From the NCBI GenBank assembly GCA_944548615.1, contig OX155955.1, positions 6,117,381 through 6,181,380 on the forward strand: a stretch of DNA of 64,000 bases. The letters are read 5' to 3'. Origin of the DNA: Micropterix aruncella (Eukaryota > Arthropoda > Insecta > Lepidoptera > Micropterigidae). Both the position numbers and the translations under genes were made by a program. Below are positions 10,406 through 21,600 of the stretch, one piece after another; position 1 is the stretch's first letter, and each line of letters begins with the position of its first letter. The notes under the pieces were generated by a model that was given only the letters and a program-made list of their open reading frames with translations, was not told the origin of the DNA and did no database searches.

Positions 10406-11054
10406 TAATAGGCCCATGCTGAGAAAGACCCATTCTGTTCAGGGTTGGTCATACTCACGGGTCAACACCTATCCGACGACCTCCACGCATGAAGTGAGAG
10501 CCTGGGTAGGACTCTGGCCTTATGGTCAGTTTCCCCTGGGAATCAAACTTCTGGCGCTCCTAAACGGTCTGCGCACCGTGCGGCGTAAGCCAATCGACTG
10601 TGCACTCTGACCAACAGTCGGGGGAGTCTGGAAGCAGTACTGTTTCCTATAGAGCGGGGGTGGTTGCGGACCTTACGGCGACTGCTCTTGAAACGACCAT
10701 CGGCTATCCGATCCTGGGTGAACAGCCGAGCAAAGGACGCTGTGGTCCGCGAAAAATTCGGTATACACCGTTTCACCGCTTCGTAAGGGAGAGGACCGCG
10801 CAAGCGACCTCGAACTCGTAACCAATCGAGAGACCGGAGTAATCTTGTCACAATTGGAAGTAAGGGCGTGAGTGTCGGCCCGCCAGGTAACATTCCTGGC
10901 TATCTCGCGGTTAAGGCGTTGGCCTCTTACGGGCTTGTGTCATAGCTAGATGGTGGACTGTTTCGTCCCCAAGTCTTCTACGCTCACTCCAGGGAGATAG
11001 AACGACTAATCGTTAAAACTTCCTGAGGTGACGGGCTCGCCTGCTGTAGTCGAC
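10406..11054 (+). repeat. GC-rich 0.6-kb dispersed family, copy C (reference copy)
   Basis: The most complete-looking member of the family. Left landmark AGGCCCATGCTGAGAAAGAC, then CAGGGTTGGTCATACTCACG, CACGCATGAAGTGAGAGCCT, CTGCGCACCGTGCGGCGTAA, TATAGAGCGGGGGTGGTTGC, AAGGGAGAGGACCGCGCAAG, ACCAATCGAGAGACCGGAGT and GTGACGGGCTCGCCTGCTGT, ending GTAGTCGAC. A 116-codon frame is open on minus (10543-10893), and part of that frame is also open in the inverted copy at 48293-48496. In other copies a different frame is open, so I do not call a gene. Confidence 0.85.
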
Positions 11055-12112
11055 AACCCACATCTATCCGAAACTTCACAACAGACCGATACGCAGGTTA
11101 TACGGATAGGTAAATCACCACCTATTCCAGTTTAAAAATAAAAATATACTGTATATTAGGGGATTCAGACACCAGCCATCGGTAAATCATGATATTTAAA
11201 ATTTTACGGTGTTTGTATGCGCTGACCGAAATCATAATCATTTTTTTTTAGAATAAATAATCACCGCGTTGTCTGGCCGTAAACAAACCGCCTACTGGCA
11301 GATTTCGATATCATGATGAGTGCATATTATTATTCTATAATAAAGACTAGATAAGCTCTGGCGTATTTCCCATAACATATAGATTATTGTTACATAAAAC
11401 TCACGTCACGGGAAACTTTAGAATTTTATCTAACTATTAGTATAACATTAGTAGTTACAACCTTGTAATTATACCTTTACTTTGATTACGAAATGGGATT
11501 TTTAGGATTATATCCTTCCCTAAGATCGGTAAATACATTACATTATTCCAATATCAGAATTGGCATCGAAAAGGATTGACCAACTTGTGGCAGTCAAAAT
11601 GAAGATCTTTCTGATTTAACGTTATGTGATGTGGATGGGGTTCATCCAGTATTACTTTAACACTTTACGTGCTGGCGCCTACCAGATATCTCACGTCCGA
11701 ATCTTCGGCTGTAAACATTCCGCACGGTATGCGAAATGTGTCGGCTCTCGGGCGCCCTAACTGCGCGAGTTACGCATCCGAAGTAAACAACCAATTTTAT
11801 TATAGAGAAGAGGAGTAAAACTGTATCAAGGTCGCTCGTGACGTCATCGCAGTCAGCGCCGATATGGCACGAAAGACGTTCGGTCGGCTGTTCGCCTCGT
11901 ACGTCTTGGGTGCGGCTGACCTAGGGTAAGCCCGAATAAGCCCGCCGATGAAATCCTAGGTAGCGAAACCAGAGGATTCATCGTGAAGCTACACATAGAA
12001 TGGACGAAGGTAACAATAGATATAGACGAAAATTGAAAGATGTATTCACGATGCGTGGATGTGCTCCCTCGCGCCCTTCTTACCAGCTTTGTAAAGATTT
12101 TTGTAACATCTG
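11055..12112. other. unannotated stretch
   Basis: AT-rich to 11690, then moderately GC-rich (11690-12110) with a CRE-like TGACGTCA at 11840-11847. The frame on minus at 11853-12119 has no recognisable motif. No supported gene, but the GC-rich part ends exactly where the 5S-like unit begins and may belong to one repeat with it. Confidence 0.45.
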
Positions 12113-12228
12113 TAGCCACGTTGTAACACTGGTTCCCGTCAGATCACGGAAGTTAAACAGCGTCGGGCGTGGTCAGTACTTAAATGAAGGACCGCCTGAG
12201 TACTGCCACGTGATGTTATAAAAGCCAG
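12113..12228 (+). repeat. 5S rRNA-derived sequence (pseudogene or 5S-SINE head)
   Basis: Resembles nucleotides from about 15 to the 3' end of animal 5S rRNA: CCACGTTGTAACACTGGTTC, then CCCGTCAGATCACGGAAGTT, AAACAGCGTCGGGCGTGGTC, AGTACTTAAATGAAGGACCG, and CCTGAGTACTGCCACGTGAT closing the helix. It differs from functional 5S at several positions, including GGATGGGTGACC reading AATGAAGGACC, and lacks the 5' end of helix I. I therefore read it as a diverged 5S copy rather than a working gene. A related but more altered form is tandemly repeated at 50107-50990. Confidence 0.72.
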
Positions 12229-12445
12229 CCGCCCGTAAGATAATTGGTGGGCCGCTGCCGTAGGAGGTGGTATAAAGGCTAAAAAAGTCTTAAAAATTTT
12301 AAAATATGGTTTTGTACTTACTAACCTACTTATTATTCACCATTATCCATTATACTTTTTTATGATGCGCTTTTATGATAGCTACAGAGAAACATCACGA
12401 GTTTACGAAATCGCTGGTTTTTATTTATTTTGTTTTATTTGATAA
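12229..12445. other. spacer before LINE
   Basis: AT-rich sequence, nothing recognised. Confidence 0.4.
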
Positions 12446-13420
12446 TCAAAAGTTATTAATAATTACACATCCAGTTGGGTCCCCATCCCAAGTGGTGTTC
12501 CTCAAGGATCTTTACTAGGTCCTTTGCTTTTTATCATTTTTATCAACGATATTGACAGGTGTTTCCGTTATTCACACCTTCTTAGCTTCGCCGATGATAT
12601 GAAGATTTTCAAGACGATTCTATCTCCTGTCGACACTCTACTACTTCAAGCCGACCTTGAACGCCTCGAGCGCTATTGTACCTGGAACCACTTAGATTTA
12701 AATCCATCCAAATGTAGTGTGGTCACTTTTACTCGAAAGCGAAATATTGTATTACACGACTATGTCCTAAAAGGTACCAAGTTACAAAGGGACTCTATCA
12801 TTCGTGACCTCGGTGTGTACCACGACTCCAAGCTGCTCTTCGACACTCATGTAGACAAAATAGTTAAAAAGGCTTCCAGAGCTCTTGGATTCGTTATGCG
12901 CAGTACCAAAGATTTTAAATCCATTAAAACTCTTAAAATTCTTTACTGTACTCTGGTACGTAGCAACCTGGAATATGCATCTCAAATATGGAACCCTATG
13001 TACTTTAAATACTCCAATCGCATCGAGGGCATCCAAAGGAAGTTCCTTAAATACTTATGTTTCCGTACCAAAGACAAATACAGCTCAGACGACTATGTCA
13101 AATTATGTAAAAAACACCACCTGCTTCCACTAGCAAAACGGCGAGAAATCGGTGACCTCACTTTTTTGCAAAAAATTGCCCAAGGTTCTTTAGATTGTAC
13201 CGAACTTTTATCATACCTATCTTTTAATGCCCCGGTTAAATCCATGAGACACACCATCCCAATTCGGCTACCTGTTGTTACATCTAATTACATGCAAAAC
13301 ACCTATATGTGGCGTGCGAGTAACAACCTCAATAAACTGATTTGCGGCGACGTTGATATCGATCTTTTTAGCACTAGTGTTGTATCAGCGAGACGTATCC
13401 TCAGCAACAATTTCTTTTAG
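12446..13420 (+). pseudogene. LINE reverse transcriptase, C-terminal half (5'-truncated)
   Basis: An uninterrupted frame of 325 codons (in frame from 12446 after a stop). It encodes the back half of a non-LTR reverse transcriptase: SGVPQGSLLGPLLFIIFINDI (RT block 4) at the start, FADDMKIF (the catalytic YADD/FADD box) near codon 50, NPSKCSVVTFTRK, RDLGVYHDSKLLFDTHVD and LEYASQIWNP further on, and the usual LINE C-terminal tail region to the stop. The first RT blocks and the endonuclease are missing, so the copy is 5'-truncated and cannot move. Since nothing after the truncation point is broken, it is a young insertion. A 3' UTR and an (AAAT)n tail follow at 13675-13709. The clade (jockey/CR1-like) is my inference. 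Confidence 0.85.
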
Positions 13421-13709
13421 TACCTACTCTTCTGCCTTTCTTTATTGTTATTATTTTTTTGTATTCGATTTCTCGATATTGTTTTTTTGCCTTCTTGTCC
13501 CTTTTGTTTAATTTTTATTTGCGTTTTGTAAATTTATAGTACCGGACCCTGCCAAGCGTTTTTGCTGGCAATTCCATATTCTCTAAACTGTTTCTATATG
13601 TGAGAACCTGTTATTGGCTATCATTTATTATTTGAGTTGTTATTTAATATTTTATATGGCTGTTGGTTTTCCTTAAAATAAATAAATAAATAAATAAATA
13701 AATAAAAAT
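13421..13709 (+). mobile_element. 3' UTR and (AAAT)n tail of the LINE
   Basis: Continues from the reverse-transcriptase stop codon to eight or so AAAT units at 13675-13709, the kind of tail made by target-primed reverse transcription. The whole LINE insertion is thus about 12446-13709. Confidence 0.75.
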
Positions 13710-13764
13710 ACTGATATACAAAATAATGATACTGATAAAGAAAATATTAGCAATATATACATTC

Positions 13765-13800
13765 TTATGAGATTCTACGGTTACATAACTGCATTAATAT
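13765..13800 (+). repeat. 36-bp direct repeat, left copy
   Basis: TTATGAGATTCTACGGTTAC followed by ATAACTGCATTAATAT recurs at 14272-14307 with two mismatches. A 21-bp local duplication (CTGCATTAATATCCTTTTTA / CTGCAGTAATATCCTTTTTA) overlaps its right edge. Confidence 0.7.
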
Positions 13801-13919
13801 CCTTTTTACCTGCAGTAATATCCTTTTTACTTTTTACTTTTTTCCTCATATTTGACAGCATATTTAAAAAAATTCTCAACTATAAATATTAATTATAATT
13901 GTTAAATGTAGTGAATAAA

Positions 13920-13972
13920 GTGCAATTATGCAGTCTAGATTAACCTGCGGTTGACACAGAACGCGTCCCGAA
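13920..13972 (+). repeat. dispersed repeat shared with the clip-protease region
   Basis: GTGCAATTATGCAGTCTAGA, TTAACCTGCGGTTGACAC and AACGCGTCCCGAA match 35313-35364 with a few changes. At the second site it sits just upstream of the clip-protease relic, so it may be the border of the element that carried that relic. Confidence 0.65.
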
Positions 13973-14605
13973 TGTACCTACTCGATCGCCGTTATCCATA
14001 TAATGGGAAGCAAAAATATATAGCAAAGACCGAGTCAATGGCGGTATAACCATTCCCACCTGGGCAACCGGTTGAAGAGGTCTCAGCGGCCAAAGGTCCT
14101 AAATAGACCTAAAATGTCTGGTTATTATTTAATATCGTTAGCGGATCAAGACGATTTATTCCGACTGTTAGAGCCGCGAAATAGGTGATTAACCTTCCTT
14201 TTCAAAACGATTAGCAGCGCGTCGTCCTTAACGACACTTTTGCCAAATAAGATTTCGTCGACTTTACGTGGTTATGAGATTATACGGTTACGTAACTGCA
14301 TTAATATTATTTTTGCACGAGTTCACATAATTAGTGTAACAATGAAGGAACAATTTGACGTTAACTGATAACGAAGGTAAGGTTAAACTTCAGAAAAATA
14401 TGAAGGTGATTAAAATTACAGTATGTTTAAAAGTGTTCGGCTCGATTGTCATATCGGTTTCTGTAATCCGGGTTTCGAAGATTTCTATTTGTGACATTAA
14501 AAGATATTTTTTTCCTAATACAAGAGGTATCAAATTTGTAATTTAAAATGTTGTGTAGTTATAATATGTTTCTAAGTCTGCCACCAGCCACACTGTAGAG
14601 TTGCC
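13973..14605. other. unannotated stretch with second 36-bp repeat
   Basis: Holds the right copy of the 36-bp direct repeat (14272-14307). The remainder is non-coding as far as I can see. Confidence 0.45.
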
Positions 14606-15365
14606 ACGTACAATTACCGAACACTTCACCCCAGGAAGGTATAACGATATTGATCGTTCTTTCAACCTGAAGGGGACGTAGAGACTTTGGGACGAAACAG
14701 TCCACCGTCTAGCTACATCAACATGCCCGTCAGAGGCACTGGCAAGAGAATCCAGCGGACCGACCACGCGCCCTGATCGCCAGATTTGACCGGATTTCTC
14801 CGTCCCCCTGTTTGGTCACAGGTCCAAAGTCGCTTGCGCGGCAAATTCCTGGTGTTAATTCAGCGATAATTGAAATCGAATTTATTGCGTACCGTGGCGT
14901 CCATTGCCCGTCTTTCTCTCGGGATCGGGTGGACAACAGGTCAGTTCAAGAGTGGGTGACATCAGGTCAGCATCCACTCCCGCAGCTTAGGAAACAGTAT
15001 ATCGCTCCCAGACTCCTTCCCAGTATATCGTTCCCAGAGTTAATCAAATCAAATCAAATCAAATAATTTGTTGTCCAAAAAACTAATACATAGTTGTATA
15101 GACAATTATATTATTAGACAGTTATTCGCCGGAGTGCGCAGTTGATTGAATGACGGCGCACGGTGCGCAAACCGCTAAATTAGCGCCCGAAGGTCATCAT
15201 CCTGGGGAAACTGATCCACCATGCATGCAATGAGAGGCAGGGGAAACAGAGTCCTTACCGTGGTAGACCCTCTTCAAGGAGGCTATGGATAGGAGCTGAA
15301 CCGTGAGTTGAACCGACCAGAAATAACGAGCAAGTCTTAATGGCCCAACTGCACGATAACCATTA
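14606..15365 (-). repeat. GC-rich 0.6-kb dispersed family, copy D (minus, split by a LINE tail)
   Basis: On minus it reads as the family from TAATGGTTATCGTGCAGTTG at 15365 to CTGGGGTGAAGTGTTCGG at 14608. The left block occupies 15126-15365 and the rest lies at 14606-15036. Between them is an AT-rich insertion with a (TTTGA)n tail. Landmarks such as GCGCACCGTGCGCC-type and CCTGTTGTCCACCCGATCCC are visible but decayed. The left terminus agrees with that of the copy at 50991. Confidence 0.7.
15037..15125 (-). mobile_element. short LINE/SINE tail inserted into the GC-rich repeat
   Basis: On the minus strand a short AT-rich sequence ends in ATTTGATTTGATTTGATT, a retrotransposon-type tail. The insertion interrupts copy D of the GC-rich family and so is younger than it. 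Confidence 0.55.
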
Positions 15366-15835
15366 ACTACCCAGCCACCGGCCACAATCACACCGGCCAT
15401 ACATTTTATATGTTCGAAGACCGTTGGAGGTCTGTCTGTATATTTTATTGATTACTACTTAGTGACCGCATGTGCAGTACTTATAGCGTTAGTGGGTGTG
15501 TCGCGAATGCAATCATACATGCCTACGTATATCGATAATAATACGTATATGAGCGGTGTAAGGTCGTCGCTGTTTCTCTTATCGATATTCATTGAACGCA
15601 GTAGGCTATGCGAGTACAAGTTGGGTAACATGTTTTCACTCGATAGCTCCTCTGGCATCGCTGAGTAGCGCGATTGGTAACACTTGAAAGTCCCGAAAAG
15701 CTCAGAACGAGGATGTCCACTAGGTTAACAGTAATAAATAGTATCTAAGTTATTGTACAAGAAATTTTCATCAGTAAGGTTTTTGAATATCAGAAATATA
15801 TCTGATAGTTTGGGATGTCCAGTTATATTGCACAG
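15366..15835. other. unannotated stretch
   Basis: Includes a 68-codon frame on plus (15462-15668) and an overlapping one on minus. Neither has a motif I recognise. ATCGATAATAATACGTAT-type AT palindromes are present. Confidence 0.4.
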
Positions 15836-16790
15836 TGGTTAGATTGCACGGCCCGAGAGATTGCACAGGGAGGATAACCATTTCCGACGACTGAAATGAA
15901 GAGCAGAGTTCCACAGGGAAGCATCCTGGGACCAACCCTTTTCAACCTGCCATCTGTAGTAGCGCACTCCAGTATAACTTTCTATGCAGATGACAACAGA
16001 ATAAGCTTTGCAGATGCAAAAATAGAGAATGTAGTGAAAATTGAAACTGTGAATTGGCTCTGTAGATACCCGGTTCCAGAAAAATAATCGGTCTTTTAAC
16101 ACATCTAAGACAGTATCTATCTTCCTATCTAGTCGGAAAAAGGCTATGGATAGTTATATATAATTATCGGTGCAAACACAGTAGCCAATATTAAAATCCA
16201 TAAATTTCTTGGTTTAGCTTTAGATAAAAACTTAAGATGGAATGCTCACGGAGAGGAATTAGGCGAAAGACTTTCCAGCACCTGTTTCTTACTATGGCAA
16301 ATACGGAAATTTATCAGCCTTAAATACACCAAAATAATATAGGTATTTTGATTATTTCGAGTCAATTCTTCGTTACGGGATCCCCTTCTGGTCGCAGTGT
16401 GCCGCAGTTTTAAGGCAACCTATTTTTCTTCTCCAAAAACGAGCCATCACAATTATTTGATCAACCTTAACCGTACTGAATTACTTCAAAAATCCCAGTA
16501 TTCTCACTCTACCATCACTATATATATATATATATTTTAATGCATAAAGTTAGTATTAAAAAATATAGGAAAGTTAAAGACCCAAAAGGAGATTCACTCT
16601 CATTTCACCAGAGGTAGGCACAATTTAATACTACCCTGTTCATGTTTGGAATTATTCAAAAGGGATCCAAATTACGTTGGAATTGTGTGTTACAATAAAA
16701 TGCCTGAAAATATTAAAATTATATGTAAAGACGGAACAATAACCCAGTTTATATCAAAATTAAAAGGCTACCTTATTGAGAGATAATTAT
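15836..16790 (+). pseudogene. LINE reverse transcriptase relic (degraded)
   Basis: Reads in broken frames as the second half of a LINE ORF2. 15900-15945 encodes RVPQGSILGPTLFNL (RT block 4), 15985-16000 encodes FYADDN (the catalytic box), 16189-16260 encodes KIHKFLGLALDKNLRWNAHG, 16355-16440 encodes SLRYGIPFW and LLQKRAITII, and 16600-16782 encodes HSHFTRGRHNL and, at the end, YNKMPENIK..FISKLKGYL followed by a stop. At least three stops or frameshifts separate these blocks and part of the region between blocks 4 and 5 is deleted. It is an old copy, clearly older than the one at 12446-13420. Confidence 0.78.
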
Positions 16791-18302
16791 ATTATATAAT
16801 ATCAACGATCATATAATATCGTATCGATCATATCGATCATATAATATAATATCAATTGTATTATATAATATCAAATTAGATGAATGTCAGTTTTCATAAC
16901 GATATTTTTTTTAACTTGACTTTTTTACTATGTATTGACTATTATGCTATTATTACTATTATTGCAAATTGCCTCCGATAATTAATTGTATTTCTTATTT
17001 GTAGGACCATTTAATTTAATATTTCATGTCAACTCAAACTGTAGTTTTAAGTATCTAATACGATTATTATCAATTGTGTGGTGAGTCTTTTAAGGCGACA
17101 TGAGACCATTTTAGGGTTTGACCAATAAAAATCCAGCGTCGACGATCGCAGCGCTAGCACAGAATAACTATCTTTACGCAGTTGTGGTATGAGGGTGTTA
17201 ATGGCAAAGCATATTTAGCGTAACTCTCAGAGCGCTCTCACGTTTTAATTAATTTAGGGCCTAAATAAAAAATGTGGCTAAGTGCTGCCCTAGAGAATTA
17301 ACCAGTCAATATTATGAAATTATAATAAAACACACTCACCGCTTACATTGTAGGAGTAAACGCACCTGAAAGTTTTCGAAGTCAGTTTATAGCCGTAATG
17401 TCCAAGGCAATGAGCAACTTTTTTGAGTCCAAATTTTAAATTGGTTCCTTATTGAGGGATTCACTTAGAAACTTTTTTAAATTATTGCTTATATTTAAAA
17501 AAAAACTAAAATTCTTCTGATATGGTCGTTTCCAGGTATCATGTCGCCGTAAGAAACATTTAGTATCAATTTTTAAATATTAAGTGGCTACATAATGTAC
17601 TGTGTCTAAACAACTAACTATGTAAAAGTTTTGAAGACAATATATGTGATTTTATTTGATTTGGTCATTAAAAAAACCACGACTAATTTAGATTAAAAAC
17701 TACAAATCATCGCAAAAACCGCAAAACATCGCACTTATCTAGAGAGAGATAAATTCTTTCAGTGTCGTGCAGTTCAATCAGCCTCAATTGCCCAAGCCTC
17801 CTGGTTTTACCATATAAGTAGATAAGTAAGTGGGAGCGCCGTGTATCCATCCATCCAACAACGAGTAGCGACCACTTAGTTTTGATTTGCTGCCAAGCTT
17901 GGGCAAAGTGACAACGTTCGTCGGCCGACGCCACATTGTTCACAGCAGCAGCTGCATGAGCTAACTCTAAAATGGTTTCTAACACTAACTACGTACAGCC
18001 AAACATTGATGGCAACGCCCACAACTTCAAAATTGCATAAACGTTGCAGTAACTTCGTGTTGGAAATTTCAGATTGAATTACGTCCTTACCTATGAAGTT
18101 GCCATTCTATAATAGAGTTGAAGCCAACAGTTATAAATGAAAATTACATTTAATTATTCTATGTAAATATTGTCTCCTATTATCATAAATTGTGTGATAC
18201 TTCGGGTAAGAACGACATTCGCATAAAGGCAGGCTTGCCACGTTGCACCCTGAATGTAAAATAAACTTGAATTTTAATAGTTTCAAAATATATATTTTTA
18301 GA
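16791..18302. other. unannotated stretch
   Basis: 16791-16880 is an AT-rich palindromic run of ATATAATATCRAT motifs. 17100-17300 and 17700-18000 are of average composition. A 92-codon frame on minus at 17707-17985 begins MLETILELAHAAAAV but matches nothing I know. No supported gene. Confidence 0.45.
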
Positions 18303-18361
18303 GCATTCACAATAGTTTCCCTCCTCGTTGGTTGGTGAGCTTCGAAAGTAAAGTATAGAAA
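18303..18361 (-). repeat. MINE-like repeat, terminal fragment
   Basis: GCATTCACAATAGTTTCCCT, CCTCGTTGGTTGGTGAGC and GAAAGTAAAGTATAG on plus are the reverse of the terminus seen at 45790 (TTTTACTTTCCCGGCCCACC, AACCAACGAGGAGG, TATTGTGAACGCG). Only the terminal 60 bp remain. Confidence 0.65.
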
Positions 18362-18499
18362 CAGTAGCTATATTCTATACGAAGTTTTATTAGGAATTAT
18401 ATGGTAGATATTTTCAACCACTTTCCCATAATAAAAAAAATAAAACAAGTTTTTTCTGACAATAGCGCGGAGCGCGGGCCAGCGAGGCCCTCTGTTAAG
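18362..18499. other. spacer
   Basis: Short spacer between the MINE-like terminus and the purine tract; nothing recognised. Confidence 0.35.
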
Positions 18500-18735
18500 G
18501 GATAGAAAAACAGAGAGAGAGAGAGAAAGAGAGAGAGGGCGAGAGGGCGACGGGAAGGGCGACGGGAAGGGCGCGGGGAGGGGGGAAGGAGGGAGGGAGG
18601 GTGGGAGGGAGGGAGAGAGGGAGGGAGGGAAAGAGGGAAAGAGGGAGGGAGAGGGAGAGAGGGATGGAGGGAGGGAGGGAGAGAGATAGGGAGTGAGAGA
18701 GAGGGAGGAAAGGAGAGGGAGAGAGACAGAGAGAA
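18500..18735. repeat. (GA/GGGA)n purine-rich microsatellite
   Basis: About 235 bp of almost uninterrupted purine on plus: GA repeats, then GGGA and GGGAGGGA blocks. The long minus-strand frame through it (SPSLPPSLPP type) is a by-product of the repeat. Such mirror-symmetric purine tracts can form H-DNA. Confidence 0.92.
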
Positions 18736-18811
18736 AATATATCCGATCTATATCCAACGAGAGAAAGCCAAACGATTAATCCCTCAAATGTGAGGCGTCC
18801 AATAATGGATG

Positions 18812-18995
18812 CCTTGGCAAAATGTATACAAAATGTATATAAATTTATATAAATGTAAATATAAATGTAAATGTGCGCCGCTCTATAGTAATCCGCTCTA
18901 TAGTAATGCTATAGCTCTATAGTAAACCCCGCTCTATGTAAATGTCAATGTAAATGTAAATATAAATTTATATACATTTTGCCGTAGGCAAACCC
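18812..18995. mobile_element. foldback element with internal GCTCTATAGTAA repeats
   Basis: The left arm GGCAAAATGTATA...ATAAATTTATATAAATGTA pairs with the right arm ...TGTAAATATAAATTTATATA then CATTTTGCC. The loop carries several GCTCTATAGTAA units. About 180 bp, non-coding. Confidence 0.6.
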
Positions 18996-19608
18996 GAGCT
19001 AATCGCCAGTCATTTGTGGGGTTAACTCATTTTGGAAAAGGAATAACATTATACGTTGGATTATACGCTAGGTAATTTGAATTTGGAATTTCAACTCAAA
19101 CTAAAGATATATTAGTTAGTTGAAACTCGCTAGGTAAAAAAACTACAATTTAATATGTCGTGCCAGTCGTGCCTGCTGGTTGCCATGGTAACCTATATCT
19201 TCTCTGGTTGCCACAGTAACGTATAATATTTTGTATCGTGTTTGATTCGGCGTCCAGTCATTATAATGTGCGGCGGATATTTATTCCGAGTCATTTTATA
19301 ACAATATCGAACCCAATCCTAACCTCTTACGTGTTGTATGGCCGTCTCTTTCTTTCGGTAAAGCGACGTGTTGCTCACACGACGGCATTCGGGGCGGATG
19401 TAAGATTTGTATCCCTTTTACACTGTCGCTTGGTTGGAGGTATCTTGACCGTAGTTGCACAGTATATTGTAACGTCGCCACACATTCCTGACATAGTTTT
19501 TTGTGTAGAATAAATATTCTGTAGGATAAATCGTAATATCACCGACCATAAATTGCGCATTGTAGGGAATTACCATCTTTGACTAATAAAAACTAACCTT
19601 ATATATTG
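18996..19608. other. unannotated stretch
   Basis: Contains a pair of GGTTGCCAYGGTAAC-like short repeats at 19177-19222. The 91-codon frame at 19238-19513 lacks motifs. TAATAAAAACTAACC at 19584-19598 recurs at 21580-21594. Confidence 0.4.
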
Positions 19609-20053
19609 TACACCGGGTGACTGGGTAAACTAGTTTCGCATTTCTAAGGGTCATTGTGTACATTAAACTAAAGCAAAACAAATACGTTTTTTTTTTAATT
19701 TTGAGGTTTATTGTGAAAAACATATGTTGGGATATTATGAGATTAAATTGTGCAGAAGGTAATTGTACGTAAAAAATGGAATTTAAAGTTTTATGCAACT
19801 TTTTGATTTATACGTTTGTTACTGAAAAAATATTAATATCCGAAAGTACACAAAAAACGCTATTCCTTGATTACAAAGGCTTACGTATAAAAAAAAGTTA
19901 TATAAGACTTTTAAGTCAGTTTTTTGTGTAGAATAATATGTGGTACAAAATAATTTCCTAATATTCACTAACACGTTTTTCATAAAAATATAAATTTAAA
20001 AAAATTATTTTGTTTAGTTTGTCAGAATCACTCGTTTACCCAGTCACCCTGTA
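19609..20053. mobile_element. MITE or deleted DNA transposon with ACMGGGTGACTGGGTAAAC termini
   Basis: Left end ACACCGGGTGACTGGGTAAA and right end TTTACCCAGTCACCCTGT are inverted repeats of about 20 bp, with AAACTAAAGC / TTTAGTTTGT-type similarity inward. 445 bp, AT-rich, no transposase. The inner motif AGTCAGTTTTTTGTGTAGAA at 19913-19932 recurs at 55736-55755 inside another TIR element, so the two are related. Confidence 0.75.
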
Positions 20054-21543
20054 TATGTGTGCGGCACCGCGGTAATCCCATTATTGCCATTGTCTAACTC
20101 TGTACAAAGATGTTAGAGGACATCCTGAAAACCTAAATTGAAAGACCAGACAGCAGAGCTCTTCTTAGTAGTGTTTGTTGTGTTTGTTGAAGACATTAGC
20201 AATAAAATAAGAATCCTTATCAAAATAAATTAATCTATTATCACGGGTGTTAAATAGAGATAAAATTAGCCATTTATTGAAAGTTTTTTGGTGGTATATT
20301 TATAGAGATATCTTGAAATTAGTGACGCGTGCAAGCACCTCGAAATACCTAGGTCAGCGTACAGCGGAAGGCGGCGCGGGTGGCGAGGAACAAGAGTCGT
20401 ACGTCTACGAGATAGGCAGCCTGCATTTGAGTTCGAGCTCCTTTTAGGGCCAGGGGCAAGGAAATTTTGAACTTTATATCAAAGTGACCATTTTCATTGA
20501 TCACATTTTATGCGTAACAAATTCCCATGAAATGGATATAACGGGCATTCTCGGCTGTGCGCGTCGCGCACCACCAAAATCCAGGTCATTTCGCGGTAAC
20601 AGTGTTTATAGCCTGCGATATAAATATGGGAAAGAGGGGCCTTTGATGCTTGGCTGGATTTTCTGCTGATCGCCCGACGTCCTTGTCGGCGGGGGTGGCC
20701 ATCTGTGACGTCATCTCATTCACGGCAATTCTATAAATGAAACCTTTTGCGCATTTTTTAAAACAACGTCATACTAGCCGTGACGTAATGAACGGTCTAA
20801 AATGGCCTACTCATTCACTTACGATCGAATGAGTAAACAACATGGGGGTTCAGATTTGAAAATTGTTTCAAAAATTCACTGAAAAACTGGAATTTTCGGT
20901 TCGTTTGAACATTAGTTAACTTTGAAAAACGTCTTTAAGCTGCCGGTTTCTTCGAATGGCCAACAACCAGAATTTCTTTTTTTTCTCAAATCGAGACGTT
21001 TGAAGATCTATGTAGTCTCGACTATTGTTTACTTAGTCTAAACTAGGTAAGCAAGGTAAGGTAGGACTCTGTGAGTGTGTGTGTGCGTGCGTATGCAAAA
21101 ATCATTTATTAAGATTTTTTAAGCTTTATGCGAATCTCTGTAATGACATACGGCATCCTCGGATGAGCAGCATGTGGAAAGACCTATTTTGAGAAAATGA
21201 GCTTTGTCCAAAGGGAAATTCGTCTGTCCTACAAATTCGAATAATGTTGAGAAAACTGAAATCACCCACCAGACAGACAAGTGAATGACTCACCGTTACA
21301 CAAAACAAAAAAAAAGAAAATATTTTTTGTTATTAGGCAGTGTTTGCTTATATGACATTATTTTACATCAAAAAATGTGTCGAAAGTCGTCTAAACTTAA
21401 GAAAAAAATACTGAATATTGCAAAGTTGATCTTAGAGGATGTTTTATGTTTGCAACATTTTTAGCTCAGTTTTTTGTGTGAAAAAACATAATAAATACCA
21501 AAAACATCAAATAATAAAAAACTTTAAAATTTCCTTGATTAGT
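20054..21543. other. unannotated stretch with a GC-rich candidate exon
   Basis: 20330-20447 is open and GC-rich (encoding KYLGQRTAEGGAGGEEQESY then VYEIGSLHLSSSSF before a stop) and could be a lone exon, but nothing supports this beyond composition. Around 20700-20800 two CRE-like TGACGT motifs and CTATAAAT occur without a recognisable gene. 21060-21100 holds a (GT)n run. Confidence 0.4.
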
Positions 21544-21600
21544 TTTATGTACAGAATCATCCACTGGACGGGTGTTCACTAATAAAAACTAACCCTGTAA
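21544..21600. mobile_element. end of a TIR element related to those at 19609 and 54399
   Basis: On minus: CATTACAGGGTTAGTTTTTA, TTAGTGAACACCCGTCCAGT, then GGATGATTCTGTACATAAAA. Its layout (ACAGGGT, a T-run, then GATTCTGTACAT) parallels the ends of the 54399-55872 element. I could not identify its partner end with certainty. Confidence 0.45.

Noticed and set aside
10543..10893. 116-codon frame on minus in the GC-rich family, also partly open at 48293-48496
   Set aside because: Other copies are open in a different frame (4180-4482) or broken, so selection on this protein is not supported.
12113..12228. Functional 5S rRNA gene
   Set aside because: Several changes in conserved positions and missing 5' strand of helix I; called a derived copy.
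15462..15668. Overlapping 68- and 67-codon frames on both strands
   Set aside because: No motif, no similarity to neighbours, and both strands open equally.
17707..17985. 92-codon minus frame with an alanine-rich start
   Set aside because: Not recognised, no splice or start context, left as unannotated.
18368..18757. 129-codon proline/serine-rich frame on minus
   Set aside because: It is the translation of a GGGA/GA microsatellite.
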